A stretch of 64,000 nt of DNA from positions 248,001 to 312,000 of the forward strand of contig NC_008269.1 in the NCBI RefSeq assembly GCF_000014565.1. The letters are read 5' to 3'. Origin of the DNA: Rhodococcus jostii RHA1 (GTDB lineage: Bacteria; Actinomycetota; Actinomycetes; Mycobacteriales; Mycobacteriaceae). Shown here piece by piece: positions 28,686-37,099 of the stretch (its first letter is position 1; each line of letters opens with the position of its first letter). Both the position numbers and the translations under genes were made by a program. The notes under the pieces were generated by a model. That model did no database searches, was not told the origin of the DNA, and saw only the letters and a program-made list of their open reading frames with translations.

Positions 28686-29546
28686 ATGACGGTCGACAAC
28701 ATCTGCGATCCCGACTTACCGATGACGACGCAGTTCGAGCTCTTCGGTCCCGAATTCACCCAGTTCGTGTTGCCCTACCAATGCGCAATCGCGACGTTGA
28801 CCACCAAAGTGCAAATCCTGCGAAAGGGTTTCACGCACCTGGATCGCCACTGCCCGATCGAGCATGTCTCGGCACGGGTGAAATCCCCCGACAGCATCAT
28901 GGCCAAAGCGCAGCGTCTGCGCTGCCCGCTCACGGCCGCCGACATTCGTCAGAACATCCGCGATATCGCCGGAGTCCGCATCACCTGCGGTCTCATCTCG
29001 GACACCTACCGCGTTGCGGACCTGATCGGCGGTCAGCCCGATGTCACCGTGCTCGAGGTCGAAGACTACATCGCGAAGCCGAAATCCAATGGCTACAAAA
29101 GTTTGCATGTGGCAGTCGAGATCCCGGTGTTCTTGAGCGACCGAGTTGTCCAGGTACCCGTCGAGCTGCAAATCCGGACAATCGCCATGGACTTCTGGGC
29201 CAGCCTCGAGCACAAGATCTACTACAAGTACCAGCGCTCCGTCCCCCGCCGATTGTTGCAGGAGCTGACCGAGGCCGCCGACGTCGCGCACCGACTCGAC
29301 AGGAAGATGGAGCGGCTGCACAACGAAGTTGCCGGTCTGAAGTCGGCGCTGGACTCCGACGACGGTCCACTGAGCCTCAAGGCCATTGACCACGATCACG
29401 GCGATCGCTCTCAGAACCGTGCCGGAAACCACACAACGCGACCGCCGGGCCTCTCGTTCGATACCCGCCGGCAGGTCGTGTGGATGTCTGCCGAACCACC
29501 ACACACGTCACCTAACGGAGCGTTGCAGGACAACACCCGAGAATGA
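28686..29546 (+). CDS. small alarmone synthetase (RelA/SpoT domain)
   Basis: A 286-residue protein with a lone RelA/SpoT synthetase domain, as in RelQ/RelP. It has RVKSPDSIMAKAQR (nucleotide binding), IRDIAGVRITCGLISDTYRV, YIAKPKSNGYKSLHVAVEIP and VELQIRTIAMDFWASLEHKI. There is no hydrolase domain and no TGS/ACT region, so it would only make (p)ppGpp. The C-terminal 80 residues are a coiled helix and then disordered. Expression probably depends on the divergent SufR-like regulator. The product links stress to growth arrest. Confidence 0.88.
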   Translation: MTVDNICDPDLPMTTQFELFGPEFTQFVLPYQCAIATLTTKVQILRKGFTHLDRHCPIEHVSARVKSPDSIMAKAQRLRCPLTAADIRQNIRDIAGVRITCGLISDTYRVADLIGGQPDVTVLEVEDYIAKPKSNGYKSLHVAVEIPVFLSDRVVQVPVELQIRTIAMDFWASLEHKIYYKYQRSVPRRLLQELTEAADVAHRLDRKMERLHNEVAGLKSALDSDDGPLSLKAIDHDHGDRSQNRAGNHTTRPPGLSFDTRRQVVWMSAEPPHTSPNGALQDNTRE

Positions 29547-29634
29547 CCTAGCACCACAGCAGTGCCGACGAAACCCCAATCCGTAAATCCCACGACACCA
29601 GTTTCATCAATCATCAACAGGCGGGAGGCCACTC

Positions 29635-30216
29635 ATGTCCACACCAACTTTGCATGTGGATGCCTCGAAGGCGACACCCTCAACCGGTCGAGGACTGCGA
29701 TTGCGGCTCAAGCCCGCCCAGTCCCGTGGATTCGTACAGGGCGCCTGGTGGCCACGATCGACTCACCTCACCGATGAACTTCCGGCCCTGCTCACGGCCC
29801 TCTCGCGGCGGCTGGGCCACATCGACCGGATCATCTACGACGAGAACGGCTGGGCGCCAGCACCGTCGTGTATCGACCACGCAGGCAACACGGTGGATCT
29901 GCGACACTCCAGCGACCAGTCGAGCAATACCCTGGCGATCACCGGCGAGAAGTTCGGGCGGCTGGTCCTGCTGGTGGTCCCTCCCTACACCGACCCGGTC
30001 TTCGCCTATGCGACCATAATGACGGCGGCGAGTCCGCGCGACGTCTCCACCGCCGACGAACTGCTGGCGATCGGTGCGCGCGAGGCCGAGGATCGCCGGC
30101 TGGCACTGCTCGCCCAATACCGCTGGGAGTCCGAAGGCGGAGCACTACGCCACCGTGGAGACAGGTCTGTGCGGCCGCACCGCACCGGCGACCGCGACGG
30201 GGTGCGACGCGGCTGA
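29635..30216 (+). CDS. DUF5994 family protein
   Basis: A 193-residue protein with the DUF5994 core RGLRLRLKPAQSRGFVQGAW, WPRSTHLTDELPALLTAL, IIYDENGWAPAP and LAITGEKFGRLVLLVVPPYT. These are actinobacterial proteins of unknown role. The C-terminal 25 residues are Arg/Gly-rich. It lies 88 bases after the alarmone synthetase and may be in the same transcript. Confidence 0.75.
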   Translation: MSTPTLHVDASKATPSTGRGLRLRLKPAQSRGFVQGAWWPRSTHLTDELPALLTALSRRLGHIDRIIYDENGWAPAPSCIDHAGNTVDLRHSSDQSSNTLAITGEKFGRLVLLVVPPYTDPVFAYATIMTAASPRDVSTADELLAIGAREAEDRRLALLAQYRWESEGGALRHRGDRSVRPHRTGDRDGVRRG

Positions 30217-30897
30217 GTGAGACCCTGGGGGACACAAATCTTGTCCGTCCACCCTGCCACCGCCACAGTGATCCTCGACAATGGGCGGTCAGGGTGAGAG
30301 CACCCAGTGCCCTCGTGGACAACGCGTGCGACAGCAGCCCGTCGAGCCACGCGCGAAACGTTGTCCAACGGACGCGGAAGTTCCGCATGCGCTCAGAAGT
30401 CGTGCGCGTCGCGGCGCGGTCATCGTGTTCCACCATTCACCTGGTGATAAACGACTCCACGGCGCAGAAGCGTCCGTACCGCTGAGTGAATGGGACACGT
30501 GCTCGCAGAATCGCAAGACGGTGCGGTCGGTGCCTTTTCATGTCCGCGGGTAGTTCGGCGGATTACCGACGGCCTCACCGAAGAGGGCGGAACTGCGACC
30601 CACACACGCCTCGATGCCCGAAGTTCGACATCCACAGGATGTCCCCCCGTCTGGTGCTGGTGCTGCCTCCTCCAGTGCCACTCCCCCCTGCCACCACCAG
30701 TCGCATAGCCGAGAGGCACTGTCGTTCCGGCCCACTCACACTACCGAGCACACAAGTGAGACAGCCAGTGCAAGTGTTGCTTGATACAATTGTCGTGCAC
30801 ACCACGGCACGGATACCAACGTCGTTTGCGTGCTGTGGGACGCGAAAAGTCCTCCTCCGATGGGATTCTCACGTCGAGGTTCTGTCTCAGTGGAAGT
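30217..30897. other. non-coding or decayed stretch
   Basis: Open frames overlap on both strands, but none has motifs or a sensible ribosome-binding site. The sequence ACAATTGT near 30787 is a small perfect palindrome in a local A/T-rich patch and may be part of the promoter of the next gene. No RNA gene is apparent. Confidence 0.35.
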
Positions 30898-31380
30898 ATG
30901 TCGAGTATGCGAAGACGCTGGCCGGCCGCACCCCCACCCTCGTGGCGCGGGGTGGGTATTGTTCACGGGCGTTCCGTTCTCGCTGCGGGCCTCGGGATCA
31001 CCGTCGAACTCATCGACCTTCTTCGCTACCCGGCCGGGGTGGAACTGCGTCTTGCCCTCACCGCCTACGGGCACGCGGCCCAGCAGGCACGCTATGAAAC
31101 ACGACCGCTGACTGACCCCGGGGACCCGTCGCCGCGGTGGTCGTTCCTCCGGACGCACGTGCGCGCCGGGGATCTCACGGGCGAGGCCGACCCGTACCAG
31201 GCCCCGATCCTGTCGACCGGAACGACGCGGTTAATCGACTTCCGCACCACGCCGCGGTACTGGATAGACGGAATCCCCGCGCCGGTGTCGCTTACGGTGA
31301 CCGTGGAATGGGCCCGGATCGGACTGGCGGCAACGTCGTCGACCATCGAGATCGGACCCGTACCCCACGCCCTCCCCTAG
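30898..31380 (+). CDS. conserved-looking protein of unknown function
   Basis: A protein of 160 residues from the ATG at 30898; upstream starts are possible. Regular alternation of strands is visible (GITVELIDLLRYPAGVELRL, APVSLTVTVEWARIGLAA, STIEI), suggesting a beta-sandwich. Codon use is typical of real genes here. No family is recognised. It is followed at once by transposase debris. Confidence 0.5.
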   Translation: MSSMRRRWPAAPPPSWRGVGIVHGRSVLAAGLGITVELIDLLRYPAGVELRLALTAYGHAAQQARYETRPLTDPGDPSPRWSFLRTHVRAGDLTGEADPYQAPILSTGTTRLIDFRTTPRYWIDGIPAPVSLTVTVEWARIGLAATSSTIEIGPVPHALP

Positions 31381-31660
31381 TAGGACGGCGCCAAGCGGTG
31401 TGGTGGCACAGTCGGCAGGTACCGATCCAACGAGCAAGTGCGCGTTGCACGTTCGCGGAGGCAGTTCTGCCCAGCCTGTTTTGGAGACAATCGGATCAAT
31501 CGCAGGGCGGTAAGAGGTGGGCGGCGGCGGTGACCAGGGTGGCGTGGTGGTGCCTGTCGAGCCAGGTGGGCTCGCCGTAATGGTCCAGTCCGAGCCCGGT
31601 TTCCAGTTCCCGGTAGTCGCGCTCGATGCGCCATCGGATCGCACGTGTGACCTTTTCGCA
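31377..31660 (-). pseudogene. IS701-type transposase 3' remnant
   Basis: Read on the minus strand, one frame gives RWRIERDYRELETGLGLDHY, then EPTWLDRHHHATLVTAAAHL. This is the region around the catalytic glutamate of IS701-family transposases (W-R-I-E-x-D-Y-x-E-L-K-x-G-L-G-L-D-H). A frameshift then leads to ALTALRLIRLSPKQAGQ and the end. About 90 codons of the last part survive. It lies between the unknown gene and a MarR gene. Confidence 0.75.
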
Positions 31661-31688
31661 CGAGCCGGTCACCACGGGAGCGGGCAGT

Positions 31689-32183
31689 TCACCGCACGAA
31701 CGAACTGAGCGCGGGTGGTGTCGACGTTCCGTCGAGGCACTCGTGTATGCGACGCAGGGTGGCCGCACAGTCGGACCGCTCGGTGGGGTCGAGTTGGTCG
31801 AGGATGCGACGTAGCTCCCCTTGCCGTCGTGCATTCACTTGCTCGACGACGGCGCGCCCCCGTGCCGTCGATTCCAGGGTGACGACGCTGCGATTCGATT
31901 GATCCGCGCCTCGTCTGAGGTGCCCGGAGGCGAGGAGACGATCCGCGAGGCGGGTGACCGTCGATGCGGCAACACCCAGTGCTCGCGCCGCTTGACTCGA
32001 ACTCACTGTGCCCTCCTCGCTGAGTACCATCAGCAGCCTCAGCTGCGGCAACGTGACGTCGACGTCGCCGCCCTCGATGCTGCGGAGCGCCACACCCACG
32101 AGATCTCGGGTGGCGACTTCGAATGCTCGCAGATCCTCGGGGCTCGTGCTCACCGACTCGTCGTCACCGCCGCGTTTGCGCAT
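31689..32183 (-). CDS. MarR-family regulator
   Basis: A 164-residue protein with the MarR core LPQLRLLMVLSEEGTVSSSQ, ARALGVAASTVTRLADRLLA and the wing RRGADQSNRSVVTLESTARG. The C-terminal helices supply dimerisation. It diverges from the carbonic anhydrase gene over a 173-base gap with a perfect palindrome 26 bases from its start. It probably represses both. Its downstream end abuts transposase debris. Confidence 0.87.
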   Translation of the reverse strand: MRKRGGDDESVSTSPEDLRAFEVATRDLVGVALRSIEGGDVDVTLPQLRLLMVLSEEGTVSSSQAARALGVAASTVTRLADRLLASGHLRRGADQSNRSVVTLESTARGRAVVEQVNARRQGELRRILDQLDPTERSDCAATLRRIHECLDGTSTPPALSSFVR

Positions 32184-32208
32184 AGCTCAAGTATTGCAGA
32201 AGCTAAGC

Positions 32209-32223
32209 CTTGCATGCTGCAAG
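32209..32223. promoter_or_regulatory. palindromic operator between MarR gene and carbonic anhydrase gene
   Basis: Perfect palindrome CTTGCA-TGC-TGCAAG. It sits inside a longer imperfect inverted repeat (CAAGTATTGCAG ... CTGCAAGAACTTG). This size and position are typical of MarR autoregulatory sites. Confidence 0.7.
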
Positions 32224-32356
32224 AACTTGGGTAGCTTGGTGGGTACTGGACCACCGCGCCGGCTGAGCCTCGTCAGTGATGTTCGAGCTTCGGCCCGAGC
32301 CGGGCCCGGCGCAGCGACACGAGTACCCAGCCCGCTCGAGACGAAATGAGGCCTCA

Positions 32357-32998
32357 GTGCACACAGATTCCCCGCACCCTATGACCCCCGCGTCCGCATG
32401 GAAGATTCTGTGGCAGGGAAACGAGCGATTCGTCGACGGGACCCCACTGCATCCCAACCAGGGGATCGCGGACCGCGCAGCGCTCTCCGACGGGCAGCAC
32501 CCCACCGCCGTGTTGTTCGGATGCGGAGACTCGCGAGTCGCCGCCGAAATCATCTTCGATCAGGGTCTCGGTGACGTGTTCGTCGTGCGCACCGCAGGCC
32601 ACGTCCTCGACGACGCCGTTCTCGGCTCGATCGAGTACGCCGTCGAAATCGTGAACGTTCCGCTCATCGTCGTGCTCGGCCACGACGGCTGTGGCGCCGT
32701 GAAGGCGACGCTCGACGCGCTCGACAACGGCGCGGTGCCGGACGGGTTCATTCGCACTGTTGTCGAACGCGTGGCACCGTCGGTCATGACGGGACGTCGT
32801 GAAGGGCTCTGCACCGCAGACGAACTCGAGGCCCGTCACGTAGTGGAGACCGGCGAACTTCTCGCGCAGCGTTCACGCCTCATCGCCGGACGCATCGAGG
32901 CCGGTGCCTGCGCCATCGCGGGCGTCACCTACAAGCTGTCCGACGGCCGAATACATCTTCAGGGGACGGTGGGAGACATCGGTGAGCCCGGCAACTGA
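32357..32998 (+). CDS. beta-carbonic anhydrase
   Basis: A 213-residue zinc enzyme hydrating CO2 to bicarbonate in the cytoplasm, closest in pattern to mycobacterial CanB. The zinc ligands and dyad are visible in AVLFGCGDSRVAAEIIFDQG and LIVVLGHDGCGAVKA. The substrate channel motif VVRTAGHVLDDAVLGSIEYA is intact. The GTG at 32357 is chosen; ATG at 32390-region inside is possible. It is likely controlled by the divergent MarR. Its end overlaps an amidase fragment by 17 bases. Confidence 0.9.
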   Translation: MHTDSPHPMTPASAWKILWQGNERFVDGTPLHPNQGIADRAALSDGQHPTAVLFGCGDSRVAAEIIFDQGLGDVFVVRTAGHVLDDAVLGSIEYAVEIVNVPLIVVLGHDGCGAVKATLDALDNGAVPDGFIRTVVERVAPSVMTGRREGLCTADELEARHVVETGELLAQRSRLIAGRIEAGACAIAGVTYKLSDGRIHLQGTVGDIGEPGN

Positions 32999-33343
32999 CT
33001 CCCCAGAACCACGACTTACGTCGGATCCAACACCACCACATCACTCACCACCGGCGGATAGCGCGGGCGGGGCACCGGCGCGGCCGCGGATCGACCAGAT
33101 CGACCCCGCGATCAACGCCATAGTCACTGTCCAACCCGAGCACGCACTCGAACTCGCCCGAAAAGCCTATGTCCGCACCATGTCTGGTGAACCACTCGGC
33201 CCCCTCCACGGGTTGCCGATCGCCCACAAGGACACCCTCGATACCGCGGGGCTGCGCACCACCCATGGGTCCCCGATCTTCGCCGACCACATCCCTCCCG
33301 CAGCCAACTCGTGGTCGAACGCACCCACGCCGCCGGCGCAATC
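32982..33343 (+). pseudogene. amidase 5' fragment
   Basis: The GTG overlaps the carbonic anhydrase end. Residues read IDQIDPAINAIVTVQPEHAL and then GLPIAHKDTLDTAGLRTTHG, the N-terminal third of amidase-signature (GatA/AmiE) enzymes with the catalytic lysine. A one-base loss near 33311 shifts to VVERTHAAGAI. Homology then stops before the Ser-cisSer-Lys serines. It is inactive by truncation. Confidence 0.75.
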
Positions 33344-33483
33344 CCGCACCAACACGGCATCGTCGACGGGGACGTGCTCGCGATCTCCACCCCGCGAGGA
33401 ACCCTGCACGCCCAGGCGCGGATCACTGGCATCCGACCCGGCGTGCTGTTCGTCCCGTTCCACTACGGCTACATGAACACTCG
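33344..33483 (+). pseudogene. fragment of a molybdopterin oxidoreductase
   Basis: Fused in frame to the amidase end: HGIVDGDVLAISTPRGTLHA, then ARITGIRPGVLFVPFHYGY. This is the C-terminal cofactor-binding domain of bis-MGD enzymes (nitrate reductase/formate dehydrogenase type; 'DGD-V-x-V-x-S-x-R-G ... RPG-x-V-F-x-P-F-H-Y-G'). Only about 45 codons remain. It is a chance joint, not a natural fusion, in my reading. Confidence 0.65.
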
Positions 33484-33504
33484 CCGCATACAAGACCTCG
33501 TGTC

Positions 33505-33598
33505 GACTATAGGTCGAATGTTGCATATTGCCAGTAGCCGCTGAGCCGGTAGTACCCGACGGTGTCCAACCACTGCTCCGCGGCCGCGGGGTCGACGA
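33505..33598 (-). pseudogene. abi-family gene, 3' fragment, split by IS256 element
   Basis: The minus strand reads VDPAAAEQWLDTVGYYRLSG and then YWQ. This is the N-terminal signature of Abi (AbiD/AbiF, PF07751-type) phage-defence proteins. It ends at a stop after YATFDL. Its upstream half is at 39402-39487, on the other side of the transposon; the 8-base duplication joins them in frame (TIVD-PAAAEQW). Confidence 0.75.
33591..33598. repeat. left target-site duplication of IS256 element
   Basis: GTCGACGA directly abuts the left terminal repeat. The same eight bases abut the right terminal repeat at 39402-39409. Eight bases is the usual length for IS256. Confidence 0.9.
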
Positions 33599-34189
33599 GG
33601 GACTGTCGGGATAACGGTTGAACTGGATCTGGCCGACACGCCGAGTTCTCTTGGCGAGAAGGCAAGACGATGACCGAAACACTTGATCACATGGATCAGT
33701 CGAAGATTGACCACCAGAAGCTGGCCCAACAACTGTTGGCCCAGGCCAAAGCCGAGGGCGTCGAGCTGGTCGGACCGAACGGACTACTCAACCAGCTCAC
33801 CGCGAACGTCCTCGAAACCGCACTCGAAGCCGAAATGGACGAGCACCTCGGCTACGAGAAACACCACGTCACGGGACGAAACAGAGAAAACTCCCGGAAC
33901 GGGAGGCGGACGAAGACCGTGCTCACCGAAATCGGACCGGTACAGATCCAGGTGCCACGAGACACCGATGCCTCGTTCGATCCGCAGATCGTCAAGAAAC
34001 GGCAGCGACGCCTGACCGGGGTCGACGAAATCATTTTGTCCCTCTCGGCGAAAGGCCTGACCACAGGCGAAATCGCAGCACACTTCGACGACGTCTACGG
34101 CGCATCGGTCTCGAAGGAGACCATCAGCAAGATCACCGACAAGGTCCTCACGGAGATGGCCGAATGGTCCGTCCGTCCCCTCGACCCGG

Positions 34190-35431
34190 GGCGGATTCCA
34201 CTAGTCGTGGCGAATCATCGGGTAATCGTGCAGGGGCCACCATCGTCGCACAGCCTGGTTCGGAGTGAGGTCATTCAGGCATAGCCTCGGACGGTCGTTG
34301 AGTTCGGTGGCGACCTCGTCGAGCTGGTCTTGGGTCCAGCCGCTTAGGTCAGTTCCCTTCGGGAAATACTGCCGCAGAAGTCCATTCGTGTTTTCGTTTG
34401 ATCCCCGCTGCCACGGCGAGTGGGGATCGGCGAAGTAGATCTTCAGGCCGGTGGCGTCCGCGATACGCTCGTGGTGAAACATCTCGTTGCCCTGGTCCCA
34501 GGTAAGCGACCGACGCAGGGAGACGGGCATCTGCGTGAAGCGCTCGATGAGAGCATCCCCGACGACTTGCGCGGAGTGGCCACCACGGATCGCGACCAGG
34601 ATGGTCAATCGCGTCTTGCGCTCGACGAGTGGCGCGATCGCCGATCTCTGGCCGGCGCCGATGATGAGGTCGCCCTCGATATGCCCTACCCGACGACGTG
34701 ATTCCACGTGGGCTGGCCGTTGCGCGATGGGCGTCATATTCGTTGACTGCTTGAGCGAACCGTCCCGGGATCGTCCGCGGCCACGGCGCCGGCGATAAGT
34801 CCGGCCGGTGCGCAAAGACCCGCCAGTCGCAGCCAAGACCAGTCCGCGGTACACCGCTTCATAGATCGTCTCAACGCACACGTGCCACGCCGTGCGGCGT
34901 GGGTAACGTCGCCGCAGCCACCGGCTGATCTGTGCCGGTGACCAGCGCTTGCCGAGCTTAGCGGCGACGAGCCGACGCAGCGTGTCATCGTGGGTGAACA
35001 CACGCACTTTCGGGCGTCGTCGACGCTGGTGTGCCTGGTTGTGGGCGTACCACGGTTGGTAGCGACCATCGGATTTTCGATTGCGTGCGATCTCCTTGTA
35101 CACCGACTGGAAGCTTTTGCCGATGCGTTCCGCGATCGTCTTGACCGACTCCTCACGGGCCAGCCCGTCGGCGATCTCGATACGGTCGTCTTGGCTCAAG
35201 TAACGGCTACTGATCGGACTCTCGACATAAGACATACTGCCAGCGTCGATGAACCACAGCGACCCACAGCTCAGCGGCACGCCGACCGTCGCTGCCGCCT
35301 TCGATCCTGAGTGGCCTTGTCTGATCAGCTCGAAGTAGCGGCGCTTGTCTTCCTGTGGTGACTTGTTCCACGCATACCTGGGCATCGTAATCCTCTCGGG
35401 AAAGGATTCGCCTCGATCAGTGGAATCCGCC
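34190..35431 (-). mobile_element. IS30-family element inserted in the IS256 transposase
   Basis: 1242 bases bounded by inverted repeats GGCGGATTCCACT... (24 of 27 bases match; 34190-34216 and 35405-35431). A 3-base CGG duplication (34187-34189 and 35432-35434) flanks them. Removing it restores PLDP-VYPVLF in the host transposase. Confidence 0.92.
34201..35385 (-). CDS. IS30-family transposase
   Basis: A 394-residue DDE transposase. N-terminal helix-turn-helix regions: DKRRYFELIRQGHSGSKAAA and LSQDDRIEIADGLAREESVK. Catalytic core: HIEGDLIIGAGQRSAIAPLV (first D), LTWDQGNEMFHHERI (second D) and the glutamate in SPWQRGSNENTNGLLRQYFP. The ATG at 35385 is chosen; the frame is open further upstream only through the terminal repeat. 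It appears intact and could still move. Confidence 0.93.
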   Translation of the reverse strand: MPRYAWNKSPQEDKRRYFELIRQGHSGSKAAATVGVPLSCGSLWFIDAGSMSYVESPISSRYLSQDDRIEIADGLAREESVKTIAERIGKSFQSVYKEIARNRKSDGRYQPWYAHNQAHQRRRRPKVRVFTHDDTLRRLVAAKLGKRWSPAQISRWLRRRYPRRTAWHVCVETIYEAVYRGLVLAATGGSLRTGRTYRRRRGRGRSRDGSLKQSTNMTPIAQRPAHVESRRRVGHIEGDLIIGAGQRSAIAPLVERKTRLTILVAIRGGHSAQVVGDALIERFTQMPVSLRRSLTWDQGNEMFHHERIADATGLKIYFADPHSPWQRGSNENTNGLLRQYFPKGTDLSGWTQDQLDEVATELNDRPRLCLNDLTPNQAVRRWWPLHDYPMIRHD

Positions 35432-35588
35432 CGGTGTATCCGGTGCTGTTCATCGATGCCATCCACGTCAAGATCCGCGACGGTCAGGTCGCCAACCGGC
35501 CCGTCTATGTCGCCATCGGCGTCACCACCGCCGGGGAACGCGAGATCCTCGGGCTGTGGGCAGGTGACGGCGGGGAGGGATATGGAAC

Positions 35589-35601
35589 GCGCACAGGTTC
35601 G
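35589..35601 (+). repeat. left terminal repeat of recombinase element
   Basis: GCGCACAGGTTCG, 9 bases inside the left joint. It matches the inverted right-end sequence GCGCACACGTTCG at 12 of 13 positions. It lies within a short imperfect hairpin GGAACG ... CGTTTCC, a plausible recombinase core. Confidence 0.65.
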
Positions 35602-35723
35602 TTTCCGTAGTTTTGTGCTGCTGCCTGAGGGTTTCCCACTGATTGGCGTGTCGTTGATCTTCGAGGTGGAAGCCCGCGAGTTAAGGTGTTACCGCGAAAT
35701 GCTAGGTGCGAGGAAGGCGTGCG

Positions 35724-36777
35724 GTGGGCGACGAGCGATTGCGGGTGATCTCGGGCGACGTCGCACCGATCGTGGCGACGCGAGATCCGCAGTGGTTCCA
35801 GGCCGAATGCGTGGAGGCGTTCGTCGCGTCGTGGACCGCGCGTGGATTCGCGGCATCGACGATCGCCAACGACATCGGTGTCCTGGAGCGGATGCTCGCG
35901 GGGCTGGGTCGGCCGGTGTGGGAGGTGACCGCCGCCGACGTCGACCGGGTGGTGGGCGAGCTGGCCAACTCGGGTCGAGCGGTATCGACGCGGCGTAACT
36001 ACCTGCAGGTGTTCAAGGGGTTTCACCGGTTCCTCGAGGTCCGCAAGGCCGCGGAGATCGAGGCAGCATTCGGGGTGCGGCTGGCCTGTCCGCTGGACGA
36101 GTTCAACGCCACCCGCCACGTCAGCGACGACTCGCCGGCTGCGGAGGCACCGCCGACACCGGAGCGGGTGGGCGGCGTTCTTCGAGGTCCCCAAGCAACG
36201 GATCGCGACCGCCCGCAAGTACGGCCCGGCCGCGCGGGACTACGCGTTGTTCCGCACGCTGTACCACGCCGGCCTACGATCCGAGGAGGTCGTGATGCTC
36301 GACCGCGGCGACGTCCACTTCGGGCGAGGCACGTTCGGCAAACTGCATGTGCGCTTCGGAAAGGGCGCCAAAGGATCCGGGCCGCGGCCGCGCTGGGTGC
36401 CGATGCTGGACGGGCTGGATCTGGTGTTGCGCTGGTATCTCGACGACGTGCGCGGCCGGTTCCCGGACAGCGCGGCGCTGCTGTGCGACGAGTCCGGCGG
36501 ACGGATGGCCGCGGCCACGATCCGCAACCGGCTGCGGCACCTGATGAGCGTGGAAGGACGGCCCGAAGCGGAGTGGTTCAGCCCGCACGCGATGCGTCGC
36601 GCCTGCGCCACCCACAACTACGAGCGCGGCGTGGATCTGGTTGCCATCCAACAACTTCTAGGCCACTGGACGGTCGCGTCGACCATGCGGTACGTGCGCC
36701 CGTCGGAAACGTTCATCGAAGACGCCTACCAACGCGCGATCTCGGCGACGCTGACCGAGTTGGCCGGACAGGAGTGA
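35724..36777 (+). pseudogene. tyrosine recombinase/integrase with a +1 frameshift
   Basis: GTG at 35724 follows AGGAAGG. The N-terminal core-binding domain (FVASWTARGFAASTIANDIG, NYLQVFKGFHRFLEV) runs to PTPERV. One extra G near 36170 then shifts to FFEVPKQRIATARKYGPAAR and the catalytic domain: LYHAGLRSEEVVMLDRGDV (Arg I), SPHAMRRACATHNYERG (H-x2-R), LLGHWTVASTMRYVRP (His and the Tyr nucleophile). All catalytic residues are present, so about 350 residues would be active if the shift is a sequencing error or is bypassed. It is three bases from the next start. Confidence 0.82.
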
Positions 36778-36779
36778 GC

Positions 36780-37097
36780 ATGCAGATCAGGTGGAAACTC
36801 CGGATGGCCGCCGCCCACCGCGAGGTCTGGACCGGCACCCAGCTGCAACGGCTGCTCGCCGAGAAGGCCGGATTGGAACTGTCCTCGGCGTCGGTGTCGG
36901 CGTTGTTCACCAAACAGCCCAGCCAGCTCAAGCTGTCCACCCTGATCGCGCTGTGCACCGCCTTGGACTGCACACCGAACGACCTGTTCGACATCGATAC
37001 CACCCCAGTCGCACAACCGATCTCGTCGAACCCGACCAAGGTCGCGGCGAACGACACACAGGCGTCGCGGCGGGGCCGGTCGATGCCGCCGATCTGA
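36780..37097 (+). CDS. XRE-type helix-turn-helix protein of the recombinase element
   Basis: A 105-residue protein. The DNA-binding domain occupies residues 1-72: WKLRMAAAHREVWTGTQLQR, LSSASVSALFTKQPSQLKLS, TLIALCTALDCTPNDLFDID. The tail is unstructured. It starts two bases after the recombinase stop and ends two bases before the next start, so the three genes form one translational unit. It may regulate the element or act as directionality factor. Confidence 0.82.
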   Translation: MQIRWKLRMAAAHREVWTGTQLQRLLAEKAGLELSSASVSALFTKQPSQLKLSTLIALCTALDCTPNDLFDIDTTPVAQPISSNPTKVAANDTQASRRGRSMPPI

Positions 37098-37099
37098 GC

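Noticed and set aside
36791..37099. N-terminal extension of the zinc-ribbon protein
   Set aside because: It overlaps the XRE gene in another frame and lacks cysteines. The ATG at 37100 follows the XRE stop and begins just before the first ribbon.
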